Below, piece after piece: positions 35,192 through 42,794 of a stretch of DNA of 64,000 nucleotides. Position 1 is the first letter of the stretch, and each line of letters starts with the position of its first letter. The notes beneath the pieces were generated by a model, which did not search any database, had not been told where the DNA came from, and worked only from the letters and a program-made list of their open reading frames with translations. Source of the DNA: Pseudomonas schmalbachii (GTDB lineage Bacteria > Pseudomonadota > Gammaproteobacteria > Pseudomonadales > Pseudomonadaceae); NCBI RefSeq assembly GCF_017589465.1, contig NZ_JAELYA010000012.1, positions 62,001 through 126,000 on the forward strand, read 5' to 3'. A program made the position numbers and the translations under genes.

Positions 35192-37891
35192 TCAGGCTTT
35201 TACGCTGCTGCGTGACGGGTAGCGCTGCAGGCGGGTGGCCAGTTCGTCGGCGGGGATCGGCTTGTCAAACAGGAAGCCCTGGCCGATATCGCAGCGGTTG
35301 CGCCGCAGGAAGGCCAACTGCGCGGCCGTCTCGACACCTTCGGCGACCACCTGCAGCTTGAGGTTGTGGGCCATGGCGATCACCGCCGAGGTGATCTCCA
35401 TGTCGTCCTGGTTGTCCGGGATGTCCTTGATGAAGCTGCGATCGATCTTGATCACGTCGATGGGGAATTTCTTCAGGTAGCTCAGCGACGAATAGCCAGT
35501 GCCGAAGTCGTCCATCGCCAGGCTCAGCCCCAGTTTCTTCAGGCGCTCCAGTTGCTGGCGGGTATCGTCGGTGGCATCCAGCAGCAGGCTTTCGGTCAGC
35601 TCCAGTTCCAGTTGTCCGGCGGAAATGCGCTCTTCGACGAGGATCGCGGCGATGGCGTCGACCAGTTCGGGGTCGCCGAACTGCCGGGGCGACAGGTTGA
35701 TCGCGATGCGCAGGTAGCCGAGCCCCTCGCTGGCGAGCGTACGGACCTGGCGGCAGGCCTGGCGGATCACCCACAGGCCGATCTGCACGATCAGCCCGGT
35801 TTCCTCCGCCACGCTGATGAACTGCTCCGGGCCGATCATGCCTTTCACCGGGTGCTGCCAGCGCAGCAGGGCTTCCAGGCCGAGCAGCTGGCCGCTGCGC
35901 AGGCACAGCTTGGGCTGGTAGTGCACGGCCAGTTCGTCCTGGGCCAGGGCGCGGCGCAGGTTGCTCTCGACGAACAGCTTGTAGCTGGCCTCGGCGGTTA
36001 GTTCCTCGGTGAAGGTCTGCAGGCGGTCCTTGCCGTTGGCCTTGGCCTTGTGCAGCGCCAGGCCGGCGTTCTTCAGCAGCGTGTGCGGATCGCGACCGTC
36101 GCGCGGCGCGCAGGCCAGTCCGATGGAACCGGTGATGTTGATCAGCTGGTTATCGACGAACAGCGGCTTGTTGAGGATGTCGAGGATCTGCTCGGCGACG
36201 TGTTCGCCGCGCCGCTGGCTCGACTCGTCCAAGAACACGGCGAATTCGTTGCTGGCGAAGCGGGCCAGGGTGACGCTGTCGCCGAGGCTGCCGCTCAGGC
36301 GGCGGGCCAGGCGGGTGAGCAGCTTGTCGCCGGTCTGGTGGCCGAGGCTGTCGTTGATCCGCTTGAAGTTGTCGATATCCACCAGCAGCAGGCTCAGCGG
36401 CCGCTCGCCGCCGCTGTGCAGGCGCTCGGTGAGGGCGTTGATGAAGAAGTTGCGGTTGGCCAGGCCGGTAAGGTTGTCGCGGTAGGCGAGCTTCTCGATG
36501 TGCTGCTGGGTCAGTTTGCTGCGCGTGATGTCTTCGTAGATGCCGATGTAGTGGGTCGGCTCGCCGTTCTCCGCGCAGACCTTGGTCAGCGAGAGCTGCG
36601 CCCAGTACGGGTCGAGGTCCTTGCGCCGGCTGCGGAACTCGCCCTGCCAGCTGTTCTGGGTGGCCAGGGTGGTGCGCGCCTCGCGCAGCAGCTCGCCGAT
36701 GTCGACCAGCGCCGGCAGCTCCGCCAGGGCATGGCCGCGGACTTCCTCGGCGGCGTACTGGGTGATGGCGGTGAAGCTGGGATTGACGTATTCCACCCGG
36801 CCGTCGCGGTCGATCAGCAGGAAGGCGCTGGCGCTCTGTTCGATGGCCCGCTGGAACAGGTGCAGGGCGCTGGAGGCGCTGCGCCGCTCGTGGTTCATCA
36901 GGACGTGGGCGTACTGGTCGGCCAGCTCGCCGGCGAACGCCACTTCGTCGCTGCGCCACTGGCGCTCGCCGCCGGTGTGCTCCAGGCAGAGCACACCGAC
37001 CACTTCGCCGCCGACGCGGATGCTGGCGTCGAGCAGCGAACCGATGTCCCGGGGGCGCAGATACTGGCTGGCCAGCTCGCGGGTGCGCGGGTCGTGCTGT
37101 GCGTCGTGCGCGTCGATGGCGCGACCGCTGTTGAGTGCTTCGAGGTAGTAGGGGAACTGGTCGGCGTCGATGTCAGGTGGTTTTTCGTACGCGCCGCTCT
37201 CGCGGCAATAGACGATCACGGACTCCAGGCGGTTGCCGGCATGCAGGCGCCAGATGCCGGCGCGCGCCACCGCATAGGTTTCGCAGGCGGCCTGGGCGAT
37301 CAGGCGGGCGGCTTCCAGCAGCGGATCGTCCGAGCGGTAGCGGTGCCGCGCCAGGCGCACGATCAGGTTCTGCTGGGTGCGCGAGCGCACCAGATGCTGC
37401 AGATGCTCGTCCTGGCCGCGCTGGTACAGCTCCAGCGCCTGCTGCAGGCGGGCGTTCTGTTCTTCCAGATCGAGCAGACGGGTCTCGTCGGCCGCCGCCG
37501 GTTCGTCCTGCAGCAGGTAGCCGTGCAGCAACTGCCGGCCATTGCGCTGGAAGGCCTCGCCGAACTCCAGCAGGTGCAGGCGACCGTTCGGGCTGTGCAG
37601 GTTGTAGCTGACCCGGTAGCGGCCGTTCTGCAGCAACTGTTGCTGGATCTGTTCGTGCAGGCGATGCCGGGCCTCGGGTTCCATCAGGCTGGCGAACGGG
37701 GTTTCGACGAAGTCGCAGAGCTCCGGCGCGGACACGCCGAACAGGCGCTCGCAGCCGGGATCGAGGAACAGCATGGTCCAGCTGTGTTCGTTCAACCGCT
37801 CGAAGCGCAGCATCCCCAGTCGCGAGGGGATGGGTAACTGCGTGACAACCTCGGTAGCCGTCCGGTTGACGGCATCCGGATGATTCTTCAT
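35192..37891 (-). CDS. dipA: c-di-GMP phosphodiesterase DipA (PAS-GAF-PAS-GGDEF-EAL)
   Basis: 899 residues. Order of domains: PAS-like (about 20-130), a short Gln/Leu-rich coiled coil (130-170), GAF (about 175-330), PAS (about 335-450), GGDEF (about 460-615) and EAL (about 635-885). The GGDEF signature is degenerate (ASNEF in RFASNEFAVFLDE), so no cyclase activity is expected. The EAL part is intact (LEALLRW, DDFGTGYSSL), so it should hydrolyse c-di-GMP. PAO1 DipA (PA5017) has the same length and promotes biofilm dispersal (established). The ATG at 37891 (MKNHPDAVNR) was chosen; the frame stays open upstream without conservation. Confidence 0.93.
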   Translation of the reverse strand: MKNHPDAVNRTATEVVTQLPIPSRLGMLRFERLNEHSWTMLFLDPGCERLFGVSAPELCDFVETPFASLMEPEARHRLHEQIQQQLLQNGRYRVSYNLHSPNGRLHLLEFGEAFQRNGRQLLHGYLLQDEPAAADETRLLDLEEQNARLQQALELYQRGQDEHLQHLVRSRTQQNLIVRLARHRYRSDDPLLEAARLIAQAACETYAVARAGIWRLHAGNRLESVIVYCRESGAYEKPPDIDADQFPYYLEALNSGRAIDAHDAQHDPRTRELASQYLRPRDIGSLLDASIRVGGEVVGVLCLEHTGGERQWRSDEVAFAGELADQYAHVLMNHERRSASSALHLFQRAIEQSASAFLLIDRDGRVEYVNPSFTAITQYAAEEVRGHALAELPALVDIGELLREARTTLATQNSWQGEFRSRRKDLDPYWAQLSLTKVCAENGEPTHYIGIYEDITRSKLTQQHIEKLAYRDNLTGLANRNFFINALTERLHSGGERPLSLLLVDIDNFKRINDSLGHQTGDKLLTRLARRLSGSLGDSVTLARFASNEFAVFLDESSQRRGEHVAEQILDILNKPLFVDNQLINITGSIGLACAPRDGRDPHTLLKNAGLALHKAKANGKDRLQTFTEELTAEASYKLFVESNLRRALAQDELAVHYQPKLCLRSGQLLGLEALLRWQHPVKGMIGPEQFISVAEETGLIVQIGLWVIRQACRQVRTLASEGLGYLRIAINLSPRQFGDPELVDAIAAILVEERISAGQLELELTESLLLDATDDTRQQLERLKKLGLSLAMDDFGTGYSSLSYLKKFPIDVIKIDRSFIKDIPDNQDDMEITSAVIAMAHNLKLQVVAEGVETAAQLAFLRRNRCDIGQGFLFDKPIPADELATRLQRYPSRSSVKA

Positions 37892-38085
37892 TCGCGACGG
37901 GTTCCTGGGCGGAGGGGTCTGCCTCGGCCTGCTTCCATGGTTGAGGCAAGGGTGCATGATGTGGAATGGTCTGACAAGTAAGGGGTTTGTCGGCTGTCGG
38001 AAAGATGGAATGGGGCCGTGCGACGGCCTTCTGCGGCAAAGAATTTTCAAGCGCAGAAAAGAGGTTTTTCGCGGGGAGGTAGTGT

Positions 38086-38129
38086 GGGTGCAACCCGCCA
38101 AACCGGAGGCGTCATGGCGGGTTTCACCC
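38086..38129. repeat. Intergenic hairpin repeat, family E
   Basis: GGGTGCAACCCGCCA (38086-38100) pairs with TGGCGGGTTTCACCC (38115-38129) at 14 of 15 positions, followed by GCCCTACGG. The CCCTACG end is shared with family C, suggesting related elements. Confidence 0.55.
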
Positions 38130-38148
38130 GCCCTACGGAACGGGCACG

Positions 38149-38177
38149 CAAAAAAATACCCCGCCATCCGGCGGGGT
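38149..38177 (-). terminator. Rho-independent terminator of aceEF
   Basis: On the minus strand the perfect 8-bp stem ACCCCGCC/GGCGGGGT (38158-38165 with 38170-38177, loop ATCC) is followed by TA and then a run of T (38149-38156 read as A on the plus strand), about 70 bases past the aceF stop. Confidence 0.75.
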
Positions 38178-38248
38178 TGGAGAGAACGAGCGTGGCGTGC
38201 TCGTCAGAGAGAGTGCGCGGCGCCGGGTGGGCGCCGCGAGGGTAGTGC

Positions 38249-39889
38249 CTACAGCAGCAGGGCGCGGATGTCGCCGAGCAGGTCGCCGAGACGCTTGGTG
38301 AAGCGTGCGGCGGCGGCGCCGTTGATTACCCGGTGGTCGTAGGACAGCGACAGCGGCAGCATCAGGCGCGGCTGGAAGCCCTTGCCGTCCCATACCGGCT
38401 GCATGGTCGCCTTGGACACGCCGAGGATCGCCACTTCCGGCGCATTGACGATCGGCGTGAAGCCGGTGCCGCCAATGTGGCCGAGGCTGGAGATGGTGAA
38501 GCAGGCGCCCTGCATGGCGTCGGCCGAGAGCTTCTTGGTCCGTGCCTTCTCCGCCAGTTCGGCGGCTTCGGCGGCCAGTTGCAGCAGGCTCTTCTGGTCG
38601 ACGTTGCGGATCACCGGCACCAGCAGGCCGTCCGGAGTGTCCACGGCAAAGCCGAGGTGCACATACTTCTTGCGGATCAGCGCCTTGCCGCTGGGGGCCA
38701 GGGAGCTGTTGAAGTCCGGCATTTCCTTCAGCACATGGGCGCAGGCCTTGAGCAGGATCGGCAGCACGGTCAGCTTGACGCCAGCCTTCTCGGCAGCGGC
38801 CTTCTGCGCAGCGCGGAAGGCTTCCACCTCGGTGATGTCGGCGTTGTCGAACTGGGTCACGTGCGGCACGTTCAGCCAGCTGCGATGCAGGTTGGCGGCG
38901 CCGACCTGCATCAGGCGGGTCATCGCCACTTCCTCGACCTCGCCGAAGCGGCTGAAGTCGACTTCCGGCACCGGCGGGATGCCCGCGCCACCGGTAGCAC
39001 CGGCGGCCGGCGCTTCCTTGGCCTTCTGCATCATCGCCTTGACGTAGACCTGCACGTCTTCCTTGAGGATACGGCCTTTCGGACCGGTACCCGGGACCGC
39101 GCCGAGCTCGACGCCGAACTCACGGGCCAGCATGCGCACTGCCGGACCTGCATGGACCTTGGCGCCGTCGCGGCTGGGCGCGCCGACCGGAGCCGGGGTG
39201 GCAGCAGGTGCCGGGGCAGCGGCTTGCGTAGCCGGGGCGGGCGCTGCAGCGGCAGACGCCGGAGCGGCAGCCGGTTGTTCCACGGCAGCCGGAGCAGCAG
39301 CGCCGGCCACCTTGAGCTTGAGGATCAGGTCGCCGGTGCCGACTTCGTCACCGATCTTGACCGACACGCTTTCCACCACGCCGGCGGCCGGCGAGGGGAT
39401 TTCCATGCTCGCCTTGTCCGACTCCAGGGTGATCAGCGACTGGTCGGCTTCCACCGTGTCGCCGGCCTGGACCATCACTTCGATGACGCTGGCCTTGCCA
39501 GCCGAGCCGATGTCCGGAACGTGGATGTCCTGCACGCTGGCAGCCGCCGCCGGAGCGGGGGCCGCAGCCTGCGGGGCTGGCGCAGGCGCTGCGGCAGCCG
39601 GAGCCGGTGCCGGCGCTTCGGCCTTGGCAGCCGGCGCTTCGGCGGCAGCGGCGCCACCCTCGGCTTCCAGCTCGAGGATTTCGTCGCCTTCCTTCAGCTT
39701 GTCGCCGAGCTTGACCTTGATGCTCTTGATGACCCCGGCCTTCGGGCTGGGGATTTCCATGCTGGCCTTGTCCGACTCCAGGGTCAGCAGGCTCTGGTCA
39801 GCCTCGACCTTGTCGCCGACCTTGACCAGCAGTTCGATCACTTCACCTTCGCCGCTGCCGATATCGGGTACGCGAATCAACTCACTCAT
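38249..39889 (-). CDS. aceF: Dihydrolipoamide acetyltransferase (pyruvate dehydrogenase E2)
   Basis: Core E2 of the pyruvate dehydrogenase complex; moves acetyl from lipoate to CoA. The 546-residue protein has two N-terminal lipoyl domains with the lipoylated lysines in ESDKAS (Lys41 and Lys159). They are joined by Ala/Pro-rich flexible linkers, followed by the E1/E3-binding domain (about 243-285, AGPAVRMLAREFGVEL) and the catalytic domain with the active-site His in SYDHRVINGAAAARF near 517. GAGGAGAGGC precedes the ATG at 39889. It follows aceE by 11 bases. Confidence 0.97.
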   Translation of the reverse strand: MSELIRVPDIGSGEGEVIELLVKVGDKVEADQSLLTLESDKASMEIPSPKAGVIKSIKVKLGDKLKEGDEILELEAEGGAAAAEAPAAKAEAPAPAPAAAAPAPAPQAAAPAPAAAASVQDIHVPDIGSAGKASVIEVMVQAGDTVEADQSLITLESDKASMEIPSPAAGVVESVSVKIGDEVGTGDLILKLKVAGAAAPAAVEQPAAAPASAAAAPAPATQAAAPAPAATPAPVGAPSRDGAKVHAGPAVRMLAREFGVELGAVPGTGPKGRILKEDVQVYVKAMMQKAKEAPAAGATGGAGIPPVPEVDFSRFGEVEEVAMTRLMQVGAANLHRSWLNVPHVTQFDNADITEVEAFRAAQKAAAEKAGVKLTVLPILLKACAHVLKEMPDFNSSLAPSGKALIRKKYVHLGFAVDTPDGLLVPVIRNVDQKSLLQLAAEAAELAEKARTKKLSADAMQGACFTISSLGHIGGTGFTPIVNAPEVAILGVSKATMQPVWDGKGFQPRLMLPLSLSYDHRVINGAAAARFTKRLGDLLGDIRALLL

Positions 39890-39900
39890 CGTGCCTCTCC

Positions 39901-42549
39901 TCAGCAGTCCAGCGGGTTGCGTTTTTCAGGGTCGATGCCGAGCTTGACGATGGCTTCGGCCACTACTTTCGGCTCGATGTCGCCACGGTCGGCCAGCGCT
40001 TCCAGCGCGGCCAGCACGACCCAGTTGCGGTCCACTTCGAAGAAGTGGCGCAGCTTGCGGCGGGTGTCGCTGCGGCCGAAGCCGTCGGTGCCGAGGACCT
40101 TGTACTCCTTGCTCGGGACCCACTGGCGGATCTGCTCGGCGTACAGCTTCATGTAGTCGGTGGAGGCGATCACCGGGCCCTGGCGGCCGGTGAGGCACTG
40201 CTCGACGTAGCTCTGCTTCGGCTTCTGTTCCGGATGCAGGCGGTTCCAGCGTTCCACGGCCAGGCCGTCGCGGCGCAGCTCGTTGAAGCTCGGCACGCTC
40301 CACACGTCGGCGCCGATGCCGAACTGCTCGCGCAGGATCTTCGCGGCTTCCTCGACCTCGCGCAGGATGGTGCCGGAGCCCAGCAGTTGCACGTGGTGCG
40401 CGGCTTCCTTCTTGTCTTCCTTGAGCAGGTACATGCCCTTGATGATGCCTTCCTCGACGCCGGCGGGCAGAGCCGGCTGCTGGTAGGCCTCGTTCATCAC
40501 GGTGAGGTAATAGAAGACGTCCTTCTGCTCCTCGATCATCTCGTGGATGCCGTGGCGGATGATCACGGCCAGCTCGTAGCCGTAGGTCGGGTCGTAGGTG
40601 CGGCAGTTCGGGATGGTGCTGGCCAGCAGGTGGCTGTGACCGTCCTCGTGCTGCAGGCCTTCGCCGTTCAGCGTGGTACGACCGGCGGTGCCGCCGACCA
40701 GGAAGCCGTGCGCGCGGCTGTCGCCGGCGGCCCAGGCCAGGTCGCCGATACGCTGGAAGCCGAACATCGAATAGAAGATGTAGAACGGCAGCATCGGCTG
40801 GTTGTGCGTGGAGTACGAGGTACCCGCGGCGATCCAGCTGGACATGGCGCCGGCTTCGTTGATGCCTTCCTCGAGGATCTGACCTTTCTTGTCCTCGCGG
40901 TAGAACATCACCTGGTCCTTGTCGACCGGCTCGTAGAGCTGGCCCACGGAGGAATAGATGCCGAGCTGGCGGAACATGCCTTCCATGCCGAAGGTACGCG
41001 CTTCGTCAGGCACGATCGGCACGATGCGCGGGCCGAGTTCCTTGTCCTTGACCAGCTGCGAGAGGATCCGCACGAAGGCCATGGTGGTGGAGATTTCGCG
41101 GTCGCCGGTGCCGTCGAGGATCGCCTTGAGTGTTTCCAGCGGCGGAGTCGGCACGCTGAAGCTCTTGGCGCGGCGCACCGGCATCACGCCACCGAGGGAG
41201 GCGCGACGCTCGGCGAGGAACTTGGCTTCGGGGCTGTCCGGGTCCGGACGGTAGAACGGCAGGTTCTCCAGTTCGGAGTCCTTGATCGGGATGTCGAAGT
41301 TGTCGCGGAATTTGCGCAGGCTGTCGACGTCGACCTTCTTCACGTTGTGCGCGATGTTCTTCGCTTCGCCCGAGCCGGTGCCATAGCCCTTGATGGTCTT
41401 GGCCAGGATGACGGTCGGCTGGCCCTTGTGGTTGACCGCCTGGTGGTAGGCCGCATAGACCTTGTAGGGGTCGTGGCCGCCACGGTTGAGCTTCCAGATT
41501 TCCTCGTCGGAGAGGTCCTTGACCATCTCCAGCAGCTCCGGACGCGAGCCGAAGAAGTGCTCACGCACGTAGGCACCGTCTTTCGCCTTGTAGTTCTGGT
41601 ATTCGCCGTCGATGACCTCGTCCATGCGCGCCTGCAGCAGGCCGGCGGTGTCCTTGGCGAACAGCGGGTCCCAGAAGCGGCCCCAGATAACCTTGTTGAC
41701 GTTCCACTCGGCGCCGCGGAAGACCCCTTCCAGTTCCTGGATGATCTTGCCGTTGCCGCGCACCGGGCCGTCCAGGCGCTGCAGGTTGCAGTTGATCACG
41801 AAGATCAGGTTGTCCAGCTTCTCGCGGCCGGCCAGGGAGATGGCGCCGAGGGATTCCGGCTCGTCGCACTCGCCGTCGCCCATGAAGCACCAGACCTTCT
41901 GCTTGCCGGCGGGGATGAAGCCGCGGCTTTCCAGGTACTTCATGAAGCGTGCCTGGTAGATCGCCTGGATCGGGCCGAGGCCCATGGATACGGTGGGGAA
42001 CTGCCAGAAGTCCGGCATCAGCCACGGGTGCGGGTAGGAGGACAGGCCATTGCCATCGACTTCCTGGCGGAAGTTCAGCATCTGCTCTTCGGTGATGCGG
42101 CCTTCGAGGAAGGCGCGGGCATAGACGCCGGGGGAGGCGTGGCCCTGGAAGAACACCAGGTCGCCGCCGTGCTCGTCGGTCGGGGCCTGGAAGAAGTAGT
42201 TGAAGCCGATGTCATAAAGAGTCGCCGAGGAGGCGAAGGTGGAGATGTGACCGCCCAGGTCCGGGTCCTGCTGGTTGGCGCGCATCACCATGGCCAGTGC
42301 GTTCCAGCGCACCAGCGAGCGGATGCGCCGCTCCATGAACAGGTCGCCCGGCATGCGTGCCTCGTGGGTAACCGGAATGGTGTTGCGATACGGCGTGGTG
42401 ATCGCGTAGGGCAGCTGGGTCCCGGTGCGGGTGGCCAGCTCGCCCATGCGGGTCATCAGATAGTGAGCGCGGTCTTCACCCTCATGCTCGAGGACGGATT
42501 CCAGGGCGTCCAGCCATTCCTGGGTTTCGACGGGATCGAGGTCTTGCAT
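39901..42549 (-). CDS. aceE: Pyruvate dehydrogenase E1 component (homodimeric)
   Basis: ThDP-dependent decarboxylase of pyruvate that acetylates E2 lipoate. 882 residues, typical of the homodimeric gammaproteobacterial E1. The ThDP/Mg motif runs from MGDGECDEPESLGAIS (about 228) to NLIFVINCNLQ. The start is ATG 42549 (MQDLDPVETQEWLDAL). Operon aceE-aceF. Two palindromes in the upstream region (42675-42691 and 42729-42741) are candidate operators. Confidence 0.98.
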   Translation of the reverse strand: MQDLDPVETQEWLDALESVLEHEGEDRAHYLMTRMGELATRTGTQLPYAITTPYRNTIPVTHEARMPGDLFMERRIRSLVRWNALAMVMRANQQDPDLGGHISTFASSATLYDIGFNYFFQAPTDEHGGDLVFFQGHASPGVYARAFLEGRITEEQMLNFRQEVDGNGLSSYPHPWLMPDFWQFPTVSMGLGPIQAIYQARFMKYLESRGFIPAGKQKVWCFMGDGECDEPESLGAISLAGREKLDNLIFVINCNLQRLDGPVRGNGKIIQELEGVFRGAEWNVNKVIWGRFWDPLFAKDTAGLLQARMDEVIDGEYQNYKAKDGAYVREHFFGSRPELLEMVKDLSDEEIWKLNRGGHDPYKVYAAYHQAVNHKGQPTVILAKTIKGYGTGSGEAKNIAHNVKKVDVDSLRKFRDNFDIPIKDSELENLPFYRPDPDSPEAKFLAERRASLGGVMPVRRAKSFSVPTPPLETLKAILDGTGDREISTTMAFVRILSQLVKDKELGPRIVPIVPDEARTFGMEGMFRQLGIYSSVGQLYEPVDKDQVMFYREDKKGQILEEGINEAGAMSSWIAAGTSYSTHNQPMLPFYIFYSMFGFQRIGDLAWAAGDSRAHGFLVGGTAGRTTLNGEGLQHEDGHSHLLASTIPNCRTYDPTYGYELAVIIRHGIHEMIEEQKDVFYYLTVMNEAYQQPALPAGVEEGIIKGMYLLKEDKKEAAHHVQLLGSGTILREVEEAAKILREQFGIGADVWSVPSFNELRRDGLAVERWNRLHPEQKPKQSYVEQCLTGRQGPVIASTDYMKLYAEQIRQWVPSKEYKVLGTDGFGRSDTRRKLRHFFEVDRNWVVLAALEALADRGDIEPKVVAEAIVKLGIDPEKRNPLDC

Positions 42550-42674
42550 GGCTTGCTCCAGGGCGGAAAGGCTTCCAGAATCGAAAGCCAGTAGATCGTT
42601 GCCGATAGCAGCGCCGGCCTCGTGGGCGACGCCGCGAATTCTTGGAATTGCACCGGGGGTGGCTCCCGGGCGGG

Positions 42675-42691
42675 TTGTAGTTTTACTACAA
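42675..42691. promoter_or_regulatory. 7-3-7 palindrome upstream of aceE (operator candidate 1)
   Basis: TTGTAGT (42675-42681) and ACTACAA (42685-42691) are perfect complements around TTT. Short symmetric sites with a 3-base centre are typical of GntR-family repressors such as PdhR. It lies about 125 bases before the aceE start. Confidence 0.5.
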
Positions 42692-42701
42692 ACTGCCGCT
42701 T

Positions 42702-42730
42702 TTGACAGCCCTCCGCTACAAAAAAATAGT
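42702..42730 (+). promoter_or_regulatory. Candidate glnE promoter
   Basis: TTGACA (42702-42707, consensus -35) followed after 17 bases by AATAGT (42725-42730), a weak -10, 65 bases before the glnE ATG. The second palindrome (42729-42741) overlaps the -10, so whatever binds there could affect glnE as well as aceEF. Confidence 0.4.
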
Positions 42731-42741
42731 AGTAAAACTAC
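42729..42741. promoter_or_regulatory. 5-3-5 palindrome upstream of aceE and glnE (operator candidate 2)
   Basis: GTAGT-AAA-ACTAC is the same core as the first palindrome, read from the other strand, with centre-to-centre distance 52 bases (close to five helical turns). The duplication supports a real regulator site. Confidence 0.5.
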
Positions 42742-42794
42742 ATCGTTCGTCGGTTCGCGGGTGGCGCGGCGACGACGACCCTTCAGGATAGACC

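Larger units (their letters stand above)
37892..38248. other. 357-base intergenic region between dipA and aceF
   Basis: No gene is supported. It contains the dipA upstream region with an AT-richer patch near 38038-38075, a repeat element (38086-38129) and the aceF terminator (38149-38177). I see no recognisable regulator site. Confidence 0.6.

Noticed and set aside
40045-42594. An 849-codon plus-strand frame opposite aceE
   Set aside because: Antisense to a conserved E1 enzyme; no recognisable domain or start signal.
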